The notes under the pieces are model-generated. The model saw nothing but the letters and a program-made list of their open reading frames with translations. It was not told the origin of the DNA and ran no database searches. The position numbers and the translations under genes are program-made. A stretch of DNA of 64,000 nucleotides from Atherix ibis (taxonomy: Eukaryota; Arthropoda; Insecta; Diptera; Athericidae), in contig OY282610.1 of the NCBI GenBank assembly GCA_958298945.1, positions 27,106,167 to 27,170,166 on the forward strand. The letters are read 5' to 3'. Within the stretch, counting starts at the first letter, position 1. Each line of letters starts with the position of its first letter. This document shows, in pieces, positions 11,356 through 22,735 of this stretch.

Positions 11356-12533
11356 ATTTCATTTTTTAACATCATCTTCTTTTAGCTCTATACACTTCTC
11401 CAACCGTTTTTCCAAAATTTTTATCCCGTCCAAAAAATAGGATTTCGGAAGTTCTGCAAAATACTCATCCGTTTGAGCAATGACGTTGTCGTTGGAAGTG
11501 AACCGTCGTCCACCAAGCCATTTCATCAGATTGGGGAAAATAAAATAGTCACTCGGAGCCAAATCTGGTGAATAAGCGGGATGCTGCAACAATTCCATTC
11601 TCAATTCCACAATTTTGGTCATGGAAACAGCGCAGGTGTGCACACGCGCATTGTCCTGATGCAAGAGGATTTTTTTCTTCTTAAGATGGGGGCGTTTCTC
11701 TTTGTTTTTCTCGCTCAACCGTTGCAATAACGACGCGTAATACGCTCCTGTTATTGTTTTTCCTTTTTCCAAGTAGTCGGTAAAAATGATGCCCTGCGAA
11801 TCCCAAAAGACCGTGGCCATCACCTTGCCGGCCGATGGCACAGTTTTTGCCTTCTTCGGAGCCCGTTCACCCTTGAAAATCCTTTGTGATGACTGTCTCT
11901 TCGTTTCTGGAAGAAATTCGGCAGGATTGCGATGAAAGAGTGGCAACATAGCCTCAGAGTCCACTACACGATTGCGCTTATTCTCCTCTGAGAGCAAACG
12001 CGGCACCCGTCTTGCCGAAATTTTTTTCACAGACAATTTTTCATGCAAAATTGAAGCGACTGTACCTTGTGATATGCCCGTGGCCTCAACTAATTTGCGC
12101 ACTTTAATTCGACGATCGTTCAAAATCAGATCGTGGATTTTGTCGATGATTTCAGGAGTAGACACCTCAACTGAGCGTCCTGAACGATGTTCATCTTTTG
12201 TGGATGAACGGCCACGTTTAAATTTATTCACCCAATTGTAAACCGTCGCAAACACAGGTGCAGATGTGCCATGAACTGCATCCAACTCGGCTTTTATTTC
12301 TTTCGGGCTTAAGCCTTTCAAATGGAGATGTTTGATGACAGCCCTGAACTCGCTTTTTTCCATTGTTATGCACAAATAAATGTCGTTAACTTTAATCGAC
12401 GATAGAAATTGACCTACGCTATGGATCGAGCTGAAATTTTGACAGCTTTCCTTGCTACTTACAAAAAAAATTCTTTACCGACACTATGAGCGCAATTTCT
12501 CGGATTTTCTAAGGACTTATTGAAGGACCCTCG
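11295..12533 (-). mobile_element. mariner element, family 1, copy A
   Basis: Complete from inverted repeat to inverted repeat. The left end (11295 on) and the reverse complement of the right end (ending 12533) share CGA-G-TC-TTCAATAAGTCCTTAGAAAA, about 28 bp with a few mismatches. TA dinucleotides at 11293-11294 and 12534-12535 are the expected target duplication. Length is 1239 bp versus 1297 bp for the second copy at 53263-54559. Much of the difference is a 45-bp deletion inside the transposase. The transposase reads on the minus strand. Subfamily is not assigned with confidence. Confidence 0.92.
11359..12375 (-). CDS. mariner transposase, open frame lacking first catalytic motif
   Basis: A 338-residue open frame, close to the usual 340-350 residues. 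The N-terminus carries the paired helix-turn-helix DNA-binding region (residues ~5-120; SGRSVEV linker at 65-71) and a VPRLL motif at 124-128. In the catalytic domain the second Asp is D241 in LLHQDNARVHT and the third is D276 in HPAYSPDLAPSDYF, 34 residues apart (the DD34D signature). The first catalytic region (VDETW) is missing: residues go straight from EFL (155) to PETK (156). The other copy has 15 extra residues there, including the catalytic Asp. The gap is exactly 45 bp, so the frame survived. The protein may still bind the ends but should not cut. A second Met (residue 5, MEKSEF) is an alternative start. Confidence 0.88.
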   Translation of the reverse strand: MCITMEKSEFRAVIKHLHLKGLSPKEIKAELDAVHGTSAPVFATVYNWVNKFKRGRSSTKDEHRSGRSVEVSTPEIIDKIHDLILNDRRIKVRKLVEATGISQGTVASILHEKLSVKKISARRVPRLLSEENKRNRVVDSEAMLPLFHRNPAEFLPETKRQSSQRIFKGERAPKKAKTVPSAGKVMATVFWDSQGIIFTDYLEKGKTITGAYYASLLQRLSEKNKEKRPHLKKKKILLHQDNARVHTCAVSMTKIVELRMELLQHPAYSPDLAPSDYFIFPNLMKWLGGRRFTSNDNVIAQTDEYFAELPKSYFLDGIKILEKRLEKCIELKEDDVKK

Positions 12534-12535
12534 TA

Positions 12536-15387
12536 ATCAAAAATTGTACAGATCATACACGGTCCTGTAAGTAAAGGATCGACTATACTTTAAAATAAAA
12601 TAATAAATTTTGCTGTGCCATTATAATTTTTATTTTATTTTAAAAAAAAAACAACAACAGATCACTCTTATTGATCAAAACCCTACACTTGCCAATATGA
12701 TTAAATAATGCTTTCATAAAACGATAACATCCTTTTCGTAGGCATCTATTCTATCACTTAATTACGAACTCTTCTTTTCCTGTGCTATATTTACCGAAAC
12801 TCAATAAGGATTCATTCTGTTCGTGGTATACGATTTGTGCAGATTTGTAACAGTATGGCTTGGATAAAAAGTTTGGCACGAGTACGTACATATATATACC
12901 GATTTAAGTTTGTTTTTTCTTGCTAAAATCATTTTATTATTTTCATTATTATTTATTTCTTCGGTACATGCCTACTTTGACCTCATCATGATTGATTATG
13001 AAGTTTTTGACGAAAACAAATGATATAATCTATGGTTAATATTTAAGTAAGCCCTTCAGACCATATTCCAATAAAAATGAAAAAAAAAAATTCCGTCATC
13101 TTATTTGTATAGTAAAATGCTATTTTTAACGACAATGATAAGGATCTAAAATTTGTATAGTTTCCTCCTATTCCATTGAGACTTCTCACCTCGGAAATGC
13201 TAAATAACAAAACAAAACATTAACGATGGAAGGCAAATATATACGAAAAAAATTACTATACGAAAATGAAATAAAACGGAAAATGTATATAAATTTATAT
13301 CTGCCTACACACAAACACACACACACACACACACATACATATAGGCCAACCGAAATAAATATGCCACCTTAAATAAGGAAACCGCAACGAAGAAATGCCA
13401 CAAAAACAAAAAAGAAAATCAAATACATAAAAATCCTTCACATTCATTTCCTGGCAAATTATTAGCACGAAAGTAAACGTCGACCCAAATCGGCAACGAA
13501 CGGCCAACAAAACTGGTACGAATCGCTTTCGAATCAAAACAAAACCCGACTTCCTATTAATATTCCGGTCATTTGAATGCTGTTGTGTCTCTGCGCTAGT
13601 TTCCAGCTGGCCGCAAGTCAAATTGATCCACAAAAAGGAGCACACCGTACCCCAACGGACGGCATCGCTTCCAATCGCTTCGTGCACTATTAACCCACTC
13701 TACTTGCCTCCAACAAAGTATACTACCATCACTATCGGCTTAGTGTCCTCTTTCGGATTCCTCTTTCGCGCCTATTAAATTAACAACCATACCCATCCCC
13801 ATCCGGATAAACATATGGAAACGTATCCATGCCAAATACCGCATCCCAACGTATGGAAACGTATAATAGCGAACAATACTAAAAATCGATTCACACAACC
13901 TTTTGTATCGATTTTTAAGAACTTAATCTGGGTCTGTCTGACCAAGTTTCTTTGAACTAAAATCCAAACCAAGCTCCAATGTCTACACACCACAACAGCA
14001 CATTTACGGAATGCACCCCATCTCAAGCCACCCAACATCACTTCCTACCCGGTAACCAAACAAGAAATGAAAATTAGCTTCATTCCGTTCTGTTCTTCTT
14101 ATACGGATCACTTTAACATTCCTCCTTTTCCACTTATTATGATTATGATTATTTTTCAAGTTTTTCTAGTTGTTTTATTTAATTTTACACTTTTCCACCA
14201 ACCACCCTCCTCCCCCCGCCCCCACCACTTTATTTAATATTTGCCTAAATTTGATTTTAATTTTTATCAATTTTCTTTTATTGTAACTGACATTCGGTAG
14301 GCGGAAATGTTCTCTTTTTACAAATTTATCTTTTTCGTCTTAAACACCACAAACCCCCTCCCCCCACCTCCTTCTCTTACTCTATCAAAAAAAAAAAAAA
14401 TAATATGAAAATTCTCTACAATATGGAAAATGAATTTTTCAACAATATTATAAGCAACGTGCCTCTTTAGAAATTAAGAAAAGAAGAAGAAAAAAAAAAC
14501 ATTAAATAAAATCAAAATAAAGAATTTATAAAATAAAAAATAAATGAAATTAGTTCAAAAAACAAAAAAAAAAAAAAAAAAAACGACAGAGAAAACTTTG
14601 CTCCTTCAAAATGAACAAACACAGCGGAACCGATTTTAAAGAATGAATAAAAGTTTCAGTTTTGCAATTATCAACAGACAGTAAGTAGTCCTTAAGCAGC
14701 GGCGGATCCTTCGCCCAAAACTCTAACCTTTGCTCACCAGTTTCGGTTGTGATTCTGTTTCCGGTACTGGTTCACCAGTGAATATTTGTAAATTTCAGAT
14801 AAGCTAACTGTCAGAAGCGCATACATATTTCAATCCATTCGCACTGTAATTTGTGTGTCTGTCCAATTGTCTGTTGGTCCATGGCATCCGAAACATTCCT
14901 GGCTCTCGTCGGCTAATCTATTTGTCTTTCCATTCGTCCTTGCAGGGAGGCTTCATCCACCTGATGGTATCGTACCATTCCTACACTTTACTCCCTATAA
15001 TGCGCCAATAAATACTTCTGTTTTGAGTGTTCGTGTGTTGTTTTGTTTTTTTGTTTTTTTACCTTGGCAATTTTCTTTAGTGGCTTCCATCTGGAAGTGC
15101 AAGAGACGACAAGGATGGAATTTTCACATTCCAAGTCATTTGCAAGAAAATTCTCATTTCTACTCCTCCTTCAGGCATTTTTCTTTCCATCCTATTTTTT
15201 TTTATAAGTCCTTTTTACAAGATTATTATTATTTTTTTGAATAGTTGAATTTTTGGATAAAGTATTTTGGACATTTTTTCACAATTTTTTTTTTAAACAG
15301 AAATGTGTATTCTAAATGCCATTTGGCGACGACGAATATTGGGATAAGCAAATTAAGGAAGAAATAGAAGGAAAAGTGGTTTTTGAG
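12536..15387. other. Mixed non-coding DNA
   Basis: No gene supported. A CA microsatellite lies near 13306-13340. A moderately complex stretch at 13400-14050 has open frames of 88-130 codons on the minus strand without known motifs. C-rich tracts occur at 14206-14230 and 14354-14370, and long A-runs at 14386-14582. A pyrimidine-rich tract ending TGCAG at about 14945 resembles a splice acceptor, but no convincing exon follows. Confidence 0.4.
13306..13340. repeat. CA microsatellite
   Basis: A run of CA dinucleotides with one interruption. Confidence 0.9.
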
Positions 15388-15456
15388 AATTAACGTAGGA
15401 CCATGCCTCAGTGGGATTCGACTTTGGTGATAGTCCAGTACTGTGCTAACGACTGC
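15388..15456 (-). repeat. tRNA-derived SINE-like repeat, copy 1
   Basis: Read on the minus strand this has a box A-like motif (TTAGCACAGTACTGG) followed about 17 bases later by a box B-like motif (AGTCGAATCCC), the internal RNA polymerase III promoter layout of tRNAs. A cloverleaf is not intact, and the sequence continues as GGCATGGTCCTACG. A diverged second copy is at 62019-62100. The recurrence at a distance argues for a retroposed SINE family or a tRNA relic rather than a working tRNA gene. Confidence 0.55.
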
Positions 15457-16024
15457 AAAAAAAAACCTTACAAAGTGCTGCTCACAAATAATCACATTAA
15501 CCCATATTTCCCATTGAGCAAAAGGATGAAAAAATTAAAGGTCAACAAAAATACCATTTCTTCTAATTAAGAACAGCACATTTCATTTCATGATTTTAAA
15601 GATGCTAAGAAAATGTTTTTTTTTTTATTATCAATAATAAATAAAATAAAAATAATTGAAAATTTTCTTTAAATAAATTCACAGAAAAATAGGATATTTA
15701 AAAACGGTTTTGGCATTTTTTTTTTTATATTTGGTTTATTTTGTATGATTAATTATCTGCAGATAATGGTTGGTGACAATTTTTTTGGCAAATTTTCAGA
15801 ATTCTTAGCAGAACGAAAAAAGTTTCGAATCTTTATTTTTACGAGTATTTTAGTAAATTTGGTTTTTAGAATTTTTTTTCTTTTTTTAGAGAAAAAAATT
15901 TTTAGCATAAAATTTTGTTTTATCAAATTTTGAAATTTAAAAAAAAAATATTAAAAATTTTTGCAAAAATTTCATTGAATATTTTCAGATTGCCATTCAA
16001 AAAAATAACTTTTAATTTTTTTTA
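15457..16024. other. AT-rich non-coding DNA
   Basis: Long T and A runs only; the open frames here are low complexity. Nothing supported. Confidence 0.5.
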
Positions 16025-16036
16025 ACGAAATTTAAT
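16025..16036. repeat. Target-site duplication, left copy
   Basis: ACGAAATTTAAT, repeated exactly at 17232-17243. It brackets the second Jockey copy. Confidence 0.8.
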
Positions 16037-17231
16037 TTTTTATTTTTTTTTTTATTTTAAATATTATCTACAACTACTTATGCTACTCGTAGTAACAAGC
16101 AGATTTTTTACGGGAATATACATGGACATGAAGACATGTGGAGGAAAACACCCATCGATGTTACCTCTAGAACAGGGTAATTTTATTTTTAAAGGATTAG
16201 TGTGGAAGGATAAATGCGAATGGAATTTTTTATATCGGGAGATGCATAGTTCACGAACAAATGGAACATTTAGGTCACGGTGGATAACAGTGTTTCGCAC
16301 ATAAAAGGGGGCATTGACAATTTTACAAAGGATTCGGGATTGTAGGGATTGGATTAGAAGGGAGTTGGAATGCTTAGTCGAACCCCAAAGTTCTAGACCA
16401 TATGTCCATATTGGTTTCAGAACCGTATTGTATAGTAATAGTTTACTTGTTGTTGTAAGTTTTGATTTACTGTCTAGGAGACGTAATAATTGTTTGTATC
16501 GTCCGTTAAGTTCACGTCTTTTAGTTTTCGTATGAAGGTTCCAGGTTAACCGTTTGTCGAATATAAGTCCAAGGTAACGTACGCTATTTTTTTGTGTAAT
16601 AATACTGCCGTTTAGGGTTATGTCGGGAATTTGTTCTCGGCAGAGTGTGAAAGTTACATGAGCAGATTTTTGCTCATTTACCTTCACTCTCCACCTTTTG
16701 AACCAAGTTTCTAAGGAGTGGATATGGTTCTGTAGGATACTAATGGCTGTGAAAGGATCTTTGTGATGTGTCAGGATGGCTGCATCGTCAGCATATGTTG
16801 CGGTCAGGATGTTGTTGTGGCAAGGAATGTCATGGGTATAAATGTTATATAGGATAGGATCTAGGATACTTCCTTGAGGAACACCGGCGGAAATTGTATA
16901 AATGTTAGAATGCTCAATATTTTCAGCTACCTGAAAATATCGGTCTGAGAGATAAGATTTAAGGATGTGGAAATAACCCGAGGGTAGGACTCGCTGCAAC
17001 TTCCAAAGCAATCCAGGGTGCCATACACGGTCGAAAGCATGCGAAATTTCAAGAAACACTCCTGGGCAGTATTCCTTTCGCTCTAGCGAACACGCTATGT
17101 AGTCGACTACGCGATGACACTCCTGGATAGTGGAATGCTCAGGTCGAAATCCAAACTGATGCTGAGGAATGACACCCTCGGTTTAAAAAATGGGATAAAG
17201 GCGTTTTAGGATTAATTTTAACATGGGAAGG
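16037..17231 (-). mobile_element. 5'-truncated Jockey retrotransposon, copy 2
   Basis: Same family as 2229-4931 and same orientation. The plus-strand T-rich tail at 16037-16060 is followed by ATCTACAACTA, matching ATCTGCAACTA in copy 1. The copy ends at 17231, in the N-terminal part of the reverse transcriptase. It is flanked by a perfect 12-bp target-site duplication. At 1195 bp it is less than half as long as copy 1. Confidence 0.88.
16064..17231 (-). pseudogene. Jockey reverse transcriptase fragment
   Basis: Starts within LPMLKLILKRLYP, has a stop near 17186, then an open run from EHSTIQECHR through motif A to the end of ORF2 at 16064. Visible in order: FLEISHAFDRVWH (motif A), VPQGSILDP, YADD box (residues 89-92 of the segment starting at 17059), and the C-terminal KPIWTYGLELWGS and NTVIHRDLNVPFV. 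In motif A the first catalytic Asp is Glu (FLEI versus FLDI in copy 1), which alone should cripple polymerase activity. Compared with copy 1, five residues (GKIFE) are missing in frame just inside the 5' junction. Confidence 0.88.
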
Positions 17232-17243
17232 ACGAAATTTAAT
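17232..17243. repeat. Target-site duplication, right copy
   Basis: Second copy of ACGAAATTTAAT, at the truncated 5' boundary of Jockey copy 2. Confidence 0.8.
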
Positions 17244-17664
17244 ATTGTTAAAAAAATTAATTTTGGACTTGAAAATTCAACAAAGTTAATTTTATTTTAA
17301 TTTTATTTTTAATAAAAAGTAAATTTTTTTAGTTGATAATTTTTTCATAAAAGTTCAATTGGATATAATATCAATGAAGAATATTAAAAAGTATTTAATA
17401 ACTTGTATTTGGGAGTCTTTTTTCAATCATAATCCAAAATTGATAATAATTTTTGTAGTTATTTAATAACAAAAAAAAAAAAAAAAATTATAATTGTGCA
17501 ATTTTAATAATGACAAATAAAAAATTCTATAATTTAAAGAAAAATTTAATTATTTCCATAGTAAAAAAATGCTATTTTCGTAAAAAAAAATAATTTCTAG
17601 CTATTCATTTTGTGGTTCGTAAAATACAAATCAATTATTTGATATTTTAATTTTATATATTGTA
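17244..17664. other. AT-rich spacer
   Basis: Low-complexity AT-rich DNA between the Jockey copy and the next mariner; nothing supported. Confidence 0.5.
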
Positions 17665-17666
17665 TA

Positions 17667-18950
17667 AGGTGTAGTAAAAAGTAATATATTATTTTGCCAA
17701 TAGATGGCTTTAGGAGTCTGTATCTCCCGTTTTAAAAGTGCGATCGGGTTGTACTAGATAGAATAGAATTTAATAGAATTTCGATAAAAGTGCGATCGGG
17801 TTGTACTATTAGGAAGATAGAATTATGTACTAAAAAAGCTTCTCAGACAGTTTTGTGATTACTTGACTCAGTATTTTTTTTTTAGCACCCGTCAAAGATG
17901 GACACCAACAAAGAGAAAATACGCCATATTTTACAGTTTTTCTTCGATAAAGGCGAAAACGCAAGCCAGGCAGCTGAAAATGTGAATAGTGTTTATGGTC
18001 CTGATACTGTAACAGCCAATCACGTGCAATTTTGGTTTCGTCGATTTCGTTCCGGTAATTTAAATGTCAAAAATGCACCACGCTCTTGAAGGCCAATTTT
18101 CGAAAATATCGCTAAAATAATGGAAATCGTCGAGTTTGACCGTCACGTAGGCACTGTTTCGATTGCCCAGGAGCTAAACATTGCACAAAAAACCGTTTGG
18201 AACCACTTAAATAAGGCTGGATACAAAAGGAAGCTCGATGTATGGGTGCCACACGAATTATCGCAAAAAAACCTCATGGATCGAATTTCTATCTGCGAAT
18301 CGCAGCTGAATCGCAACAATATCGAAGCGGATGATTACTGGTGATGAAAAGTGGGTCACTTACGACAACACCAAGCGACAACGGTTGTGGTCAAATCGCG
18401 GTCACACGGCGCAAACAGTGGTCAAGCCAGGATTGACAGCCAGGAAGGTTTTGCTGTGTGTTTGGTGGGATTGGCAGGGAATCATCTACTATGAGCTGCT
18501 CCCCTACGGCCGAACTCTTAATTCGGACCTATACTGTCAACAATTGGATCGTCTGAAAGAAGCTATCGCCCAGAAGCGGCCAGCTTTGGCCAATAGGAGA
18601 GGAATTGTGTTCCATCAGGACAACGCCAGGCCGCATACATCGATAGTGACTCGCCAGAAGTTCCGGGACCTTGGTTGGGATGTTCTTATGCATCCACCTT
18701 ATAGTCCGGACCTGCCACCAAGTGATTACCACCTCTTCTTGTCTATGACGAATGATTTGCAGGTGAAAAATTCGACTCAAGAGAAAATTGTGAAAATCGA
18801 CTGTCGCAGTTTTTTGCCAATAGGGACGAGGGTTTCTCAAGTTATCGAACAAACCGGTGCATATTTGACCTAAATCGTATCATTCTATCTATGCTAAATA
18901 AAACCTTCAATTTAATGCAAAAATAATGGACTTCTGTTTACTACAACTAA
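17667..18950 (+). mobile_element. mariner element, family 2
   Basis: The left end has AGGTGTAGTAAAAAGTA and the reverse complement of the right end has AGTTGTAGTAAACAGAAG, forming a degenerate inverted repeat. The transposase reads on the plus strand between them. TA dinucleotides are available at both flanks, but the exact right boundary is uncertain by a few bases. A partial internal direct repeat (AAAGTGCGATCGGGTTGTAC) occurs in the 5' UTR near 17735 and 17787. Confidence 0.82.
17898..18873 (+). pseudogene. mariner transposase, family 2, broken
   Basis: Begins MDTNKEKIRHILQ, with the helix-turn-helix region up to about 18250 (VWVPHEL linker motif near 18240). An in-frame TGA at 18087-18089 interrupts it where the family has a glycine of the SGRP linker, and the same frame resumes (RPIFENI, MEIVEF). 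A frameshift near 18330 moves to the frame beginning MITGDEKW. There the catalytic residues are Asp in TGDEKW (residue 5 of that segment), Asp in FHQDNARPH (97) and Asp in PYSPDLPPSDYH (132), with 34 residues between the last two, so DD34D. A second shift is likely near 18775, because the C-terminal segment loses similarity until VIEQTGAYLT at the end. All three catalytic Asp codons remain, but the frame is broken. Confidence 0.85.
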
Positions 18951-21900
18951 TATAAGAAATTTTTAAAATTTACAAGTTAGTGTACAATAGCTACCGTCGT
19001 GTATAAAAATTTCACTTTACGTCTAAAGGTGTCTTTAGAAACCTAAAGAAAGGTATTTGTTTTTAGAAATGAAGAAAGAAAGAATGTTACCGTCAATTCT
19101 GTAGGCTTTACTGATATAATAATTTATTTTATTTAATTAAAACTTAAAAAAACTCAATCTAGACTTATATGTGGTTTTAAAAAATCAGAACTTCAAGGTA
19201 TGAAACACAATAAATTTTGACTTTATTAATTTCGATCTTTGATGAAGTCAATTAACCTCTAAGACGCCAATAAATTATTTTTAATAAACTTTAAATAAAA
19301 AAATAATATTTATACCATATTTATAAGTTTTTAATTTTGACACATTTAAAAATTAACTTTCGTTACATCGAAAAATATCTAAATAGGATAGACTCCTACA
19401 CAGAAATCTACAAAAATAATATTTTTAATTTGCTGTATAATGGCAAATAATAAGTAATATATGAGTTTAAACATAAATAAAGATACAAATTTTAAATATA
19501 TTTAATTTATTTTTAGTTTCCAAAATTTAAAATGGATAATATTATTTTTTTATTGGAAGGAGGAAATTTTTTTTTTCAAGAAAGTACTTAGTTTAAAGGA
19601 AAAACGAATAATTTTTTAGAAGGGGTGCAAAATTATTTTATGGAATTTAATTTTTTGTTACTTGCAGAAAATATTGAAAAAATTATTGAGAAAATAAATA
19701 AAAAAACTAAAAATTTAAAGAAGAAAACTAAAAATTTAAAAAGTTCACTTTCCTTTTCCTAAAATATATTATATAAAATCGTTGAATATATAATATAGAC
19801 AATAATAAAAATAAATACCAATAATAAAATCAAATTTAAGTGCCTATTATAGACATGAGGGGTGGAAAATAGAAGACCTAATCGCCATCGCTAAATAGTA
19901 TTTCGGTTTTTTTTTATATTTTTTTTTTTTTATAGTAAGTAATAAGACCATAATTAATTACAATACTTCATATTTAACGGTTATTTAAGAATGCTAATAA
20001 AAGTTCATAATTTGATAAATATATTGATTTATGATTTAATATGGTGTAGGTGTGTAGTGATTCTATGGAATATAAAAATGTAACGGAAACGTTGAGAATA
20101 ATTTAAACCAAACTTTGACAGTCTATCCATTAAGTTTAACTGAACTAAACCTTACTCATAAGAAAATGAAAAAAACTATTCAATTATGTAATATAATAAC
20201 ACTTATAATAAATTATGGGACTTTTTTACTCTGTTCGATATAGTCGCAGTGGTGTAGTCCCCCAGATACGAAACACTTTTTGATTATAATTACTTTGCTA
20301 ATAAATTGTAGCTTTTGTTGAACATAATTCGAATTGAATTGCAAATGTCACACGTAATTGAATGTGGCAAATTAGCAAATCCTTACTTTAGGAAAAATAA
20401 ATAATTTGGGTCATTTTTATTTACTTTAAACTAATTGAATGATTAGCACATTGGATTTTTGATTTATTTTTTGTTGTTGCTCTTTTACTATTTTCTCTAT
20501 TTACTATCAATAAAGGAGAAGCATTTAGAATGGAATAGTTTTTGTCAGGATTTGAGCTTTTTAAAATTTTCAAATTTATTTCCTGTGCACTTTTTTTACT
20601 CATAAATCAAATTGAAATATTTTAAAATTAGTAAACGGAAAATATTTATTCTCTTTCAAATCTAGTTAATAAAATTCACAATACTATCTTTAAACTATTG
20701 TCCTTCAATTATAATATATATAATAAGATTTTATTTCCATAATAATAATATAAAGTGATTATGATAAATTATATAGAAAAAATTAGTATTCGATAAAAAA
20801 TTAACTTTTGGTACAAATAAAAATTCTTACAGAAAATTTATCAAATTATGCTCGATTTTATTTATAATAGTTACCAATTAATCATATTTGGATAAAAAAT
20901 CAACTTATAATCAAATTTCATTCAATAAATCATTAATATTATTGATTTATAAATAAAAATAATAAAATATGATATCGGTTTAAGGATGCAATTTTTAGAA
21001 TATAATAGAAAATATTACCAAAGCTTAACGATTGTAAGTTGTTGAAATTGTTAATCTGGGAAAGTTGGCGCCATACATTTTTTTTAATGTTTTAGTATCT
21101 TTTTTCGATTATTAATAAATGTTAATATTTAAACTTGATTCTTTTATTTCCAATTTCATATTGGCTAAGAAATTTTCAAAAATTATTTTGGGGCAAATAT
21201 CTTGAATCTTTTTGTACTCGTAAACTATTTTTTTTTGTTGGCATTTCTAAAAATATGCAAATTGAATAAAATAATTACTTTTGTTTTATCAAAAACTATT
21301 TTCATAATTTTAAAAATGTTTATAACATAAAAAAATATGAAAGAAAAATTATCTTTAAATAAAAGTGTTTAATAAAAAAAATATTCTCTAAGCAATGAGT
21401 ACTTCTGCACGCATGGTTATTTTCAGGTTTCTGTTCTACTCTTGATAATGCATTCAAGTCTTTCATATTGCTCAACTGAATGTGTTTCGGTTAAAAAGAA
21501 TTTTTCTTATAATTATCGAATTTTTTTAATGAATTTGTTTCAACAAAAAAAACAATATTTACAAATATCTCTTTATTAATGAAATGCTTTCTTTTAGTAA
21601 GTATAAAAAATTCTATTATAAAATTAATAATAATTCTATTTTTGTTTTGTTTTTCTCCTTTTTTATATAGCTTAGGATGAATTGTAAATTTTTTTAAATT
21701 ATTATTTAAAAATTACTTGAATTTTTCTTATCTTTAATATAGATAAAAGGACATTAATTTTGATTAACTTATACTTTGCTTGGAATAGTTTTATTGTTTT
21801 TTTTTAATGCAATTAAGGCGAGAAACAACTATTTAAGAATTTTGACAAGATGGAAAGTCGCTTAAAATAATAGAATATGTTCAGTATTTTTTTAATATCA

Positions 21901-22509
21901 TTATGAATATTTATTTAAATAAAAAATAACTCCTTTTTTAAAAACTGCATAATTTATTTTTCCATAAAAATGCACCTATTTTTATTGAAATAAAATTTTT
22001 ATTGTGAAAACGAATAAAATTCCTTGCATAAACAACAAATATCATTTCAATTTCTTGGCTTGGGTTATGCCCATTTTTGTCATTTAATACAATTGAAATT
22101 ATTAATTATATTCAAAATATTGTAAAGTTTATATTTAAAATAAATACTTTTATTATTATTGTTATTTAATTATAAAAATTCATAGATGGCTTATGGAAAA
22201 AACGCTGATTATAATTAATATTTATATTATATGGTAAATTTTCATAAAGATTATTTATCCAAACTAAAGTGCAAAAAAGGTGAAAATATACTTTTTCCTT
22301 AATAAAACTAAATTGTTATACTTTATTTTTGTTTTTAAGTTCTAAATATTTTGAAAATTATAGCCATGCTGTGACAGTAAAATAATGAGATTGACATTGA
22401 AAAAAGAGGCCTTCTAGAAAATTTTTGACTTTGTTTTGGTAACTATGCAACGCTATAAAACATGATAAGTTAAGTTATGTTATGTTTATGTGATGCCATC
22501 AAACTTTGC
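18951..22509. other. Very AT-rich non-coding DNA
   Basis: Low-complexity A/T sequence throughout. The few open frames are lysine, asparagine, isoleucine and phenylalanine rich and look like composition artefacts. No gene, tandem array or element end is supported. Confidence 0.5.
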
Positions 22510-22735
22510 ATTAAACTTGGAAGGTTGACATGCGAAAAATTTTAACAGCTTTTCTGGAAGCATTCGCTATGAAAAGTATAATTTATTTATGAGATTATCA
22601 AGTTTTGGATGGCCGAGAAATATTGAAAAATAAACCCTACTTAGAGAAAGAGTCCTTCAACATCTAAAAGTGATGAAAATTTCATATTCAGTAATATTGA
22701 AAATCTTTGAAAAGCTCAGAAAAGGATTTTTTCTA
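22510..22735 (+). pseudogene. mariner-like N-terminal relic
   Basis: A shifted reading between about 22610 and 22710 gives SPSTSKSDEN and then NIENL. This closely follows the GRPSTSKTDENI-type linker that joins the two DNA-binding subdomains in one group of mariner-like transposases. Stops and shifts are frequent and no inverted repeats were found. It is probably a very old fragment; the assignment rests mainly on this one motif. Confidence 0.4.

Noticed and set aside
13295..14041. Minus-strand frames of 130 and 88 codons
   Set aside because: One runs through a CA microsatellite and neither has recognisable motifs; treated as chance.
14855..15244. 129-codon plus-strand frame and an acceptor-like TTGCAG at ~14945
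   Set aside because: The tail of the frame is homopolymer-derived, and frames following the acceptor close quickly; no convincing exon.
15388..15456. Functional tRNA gene
   Set aside because: Promoter-like boxes are present but no intact acceptor stem, anticodon arm or cloverleaf could be drawn.
18529..18852. 107-codon minus-strand frame
   Set aside because: Shadow of the mariner transposase on the opposite strand.
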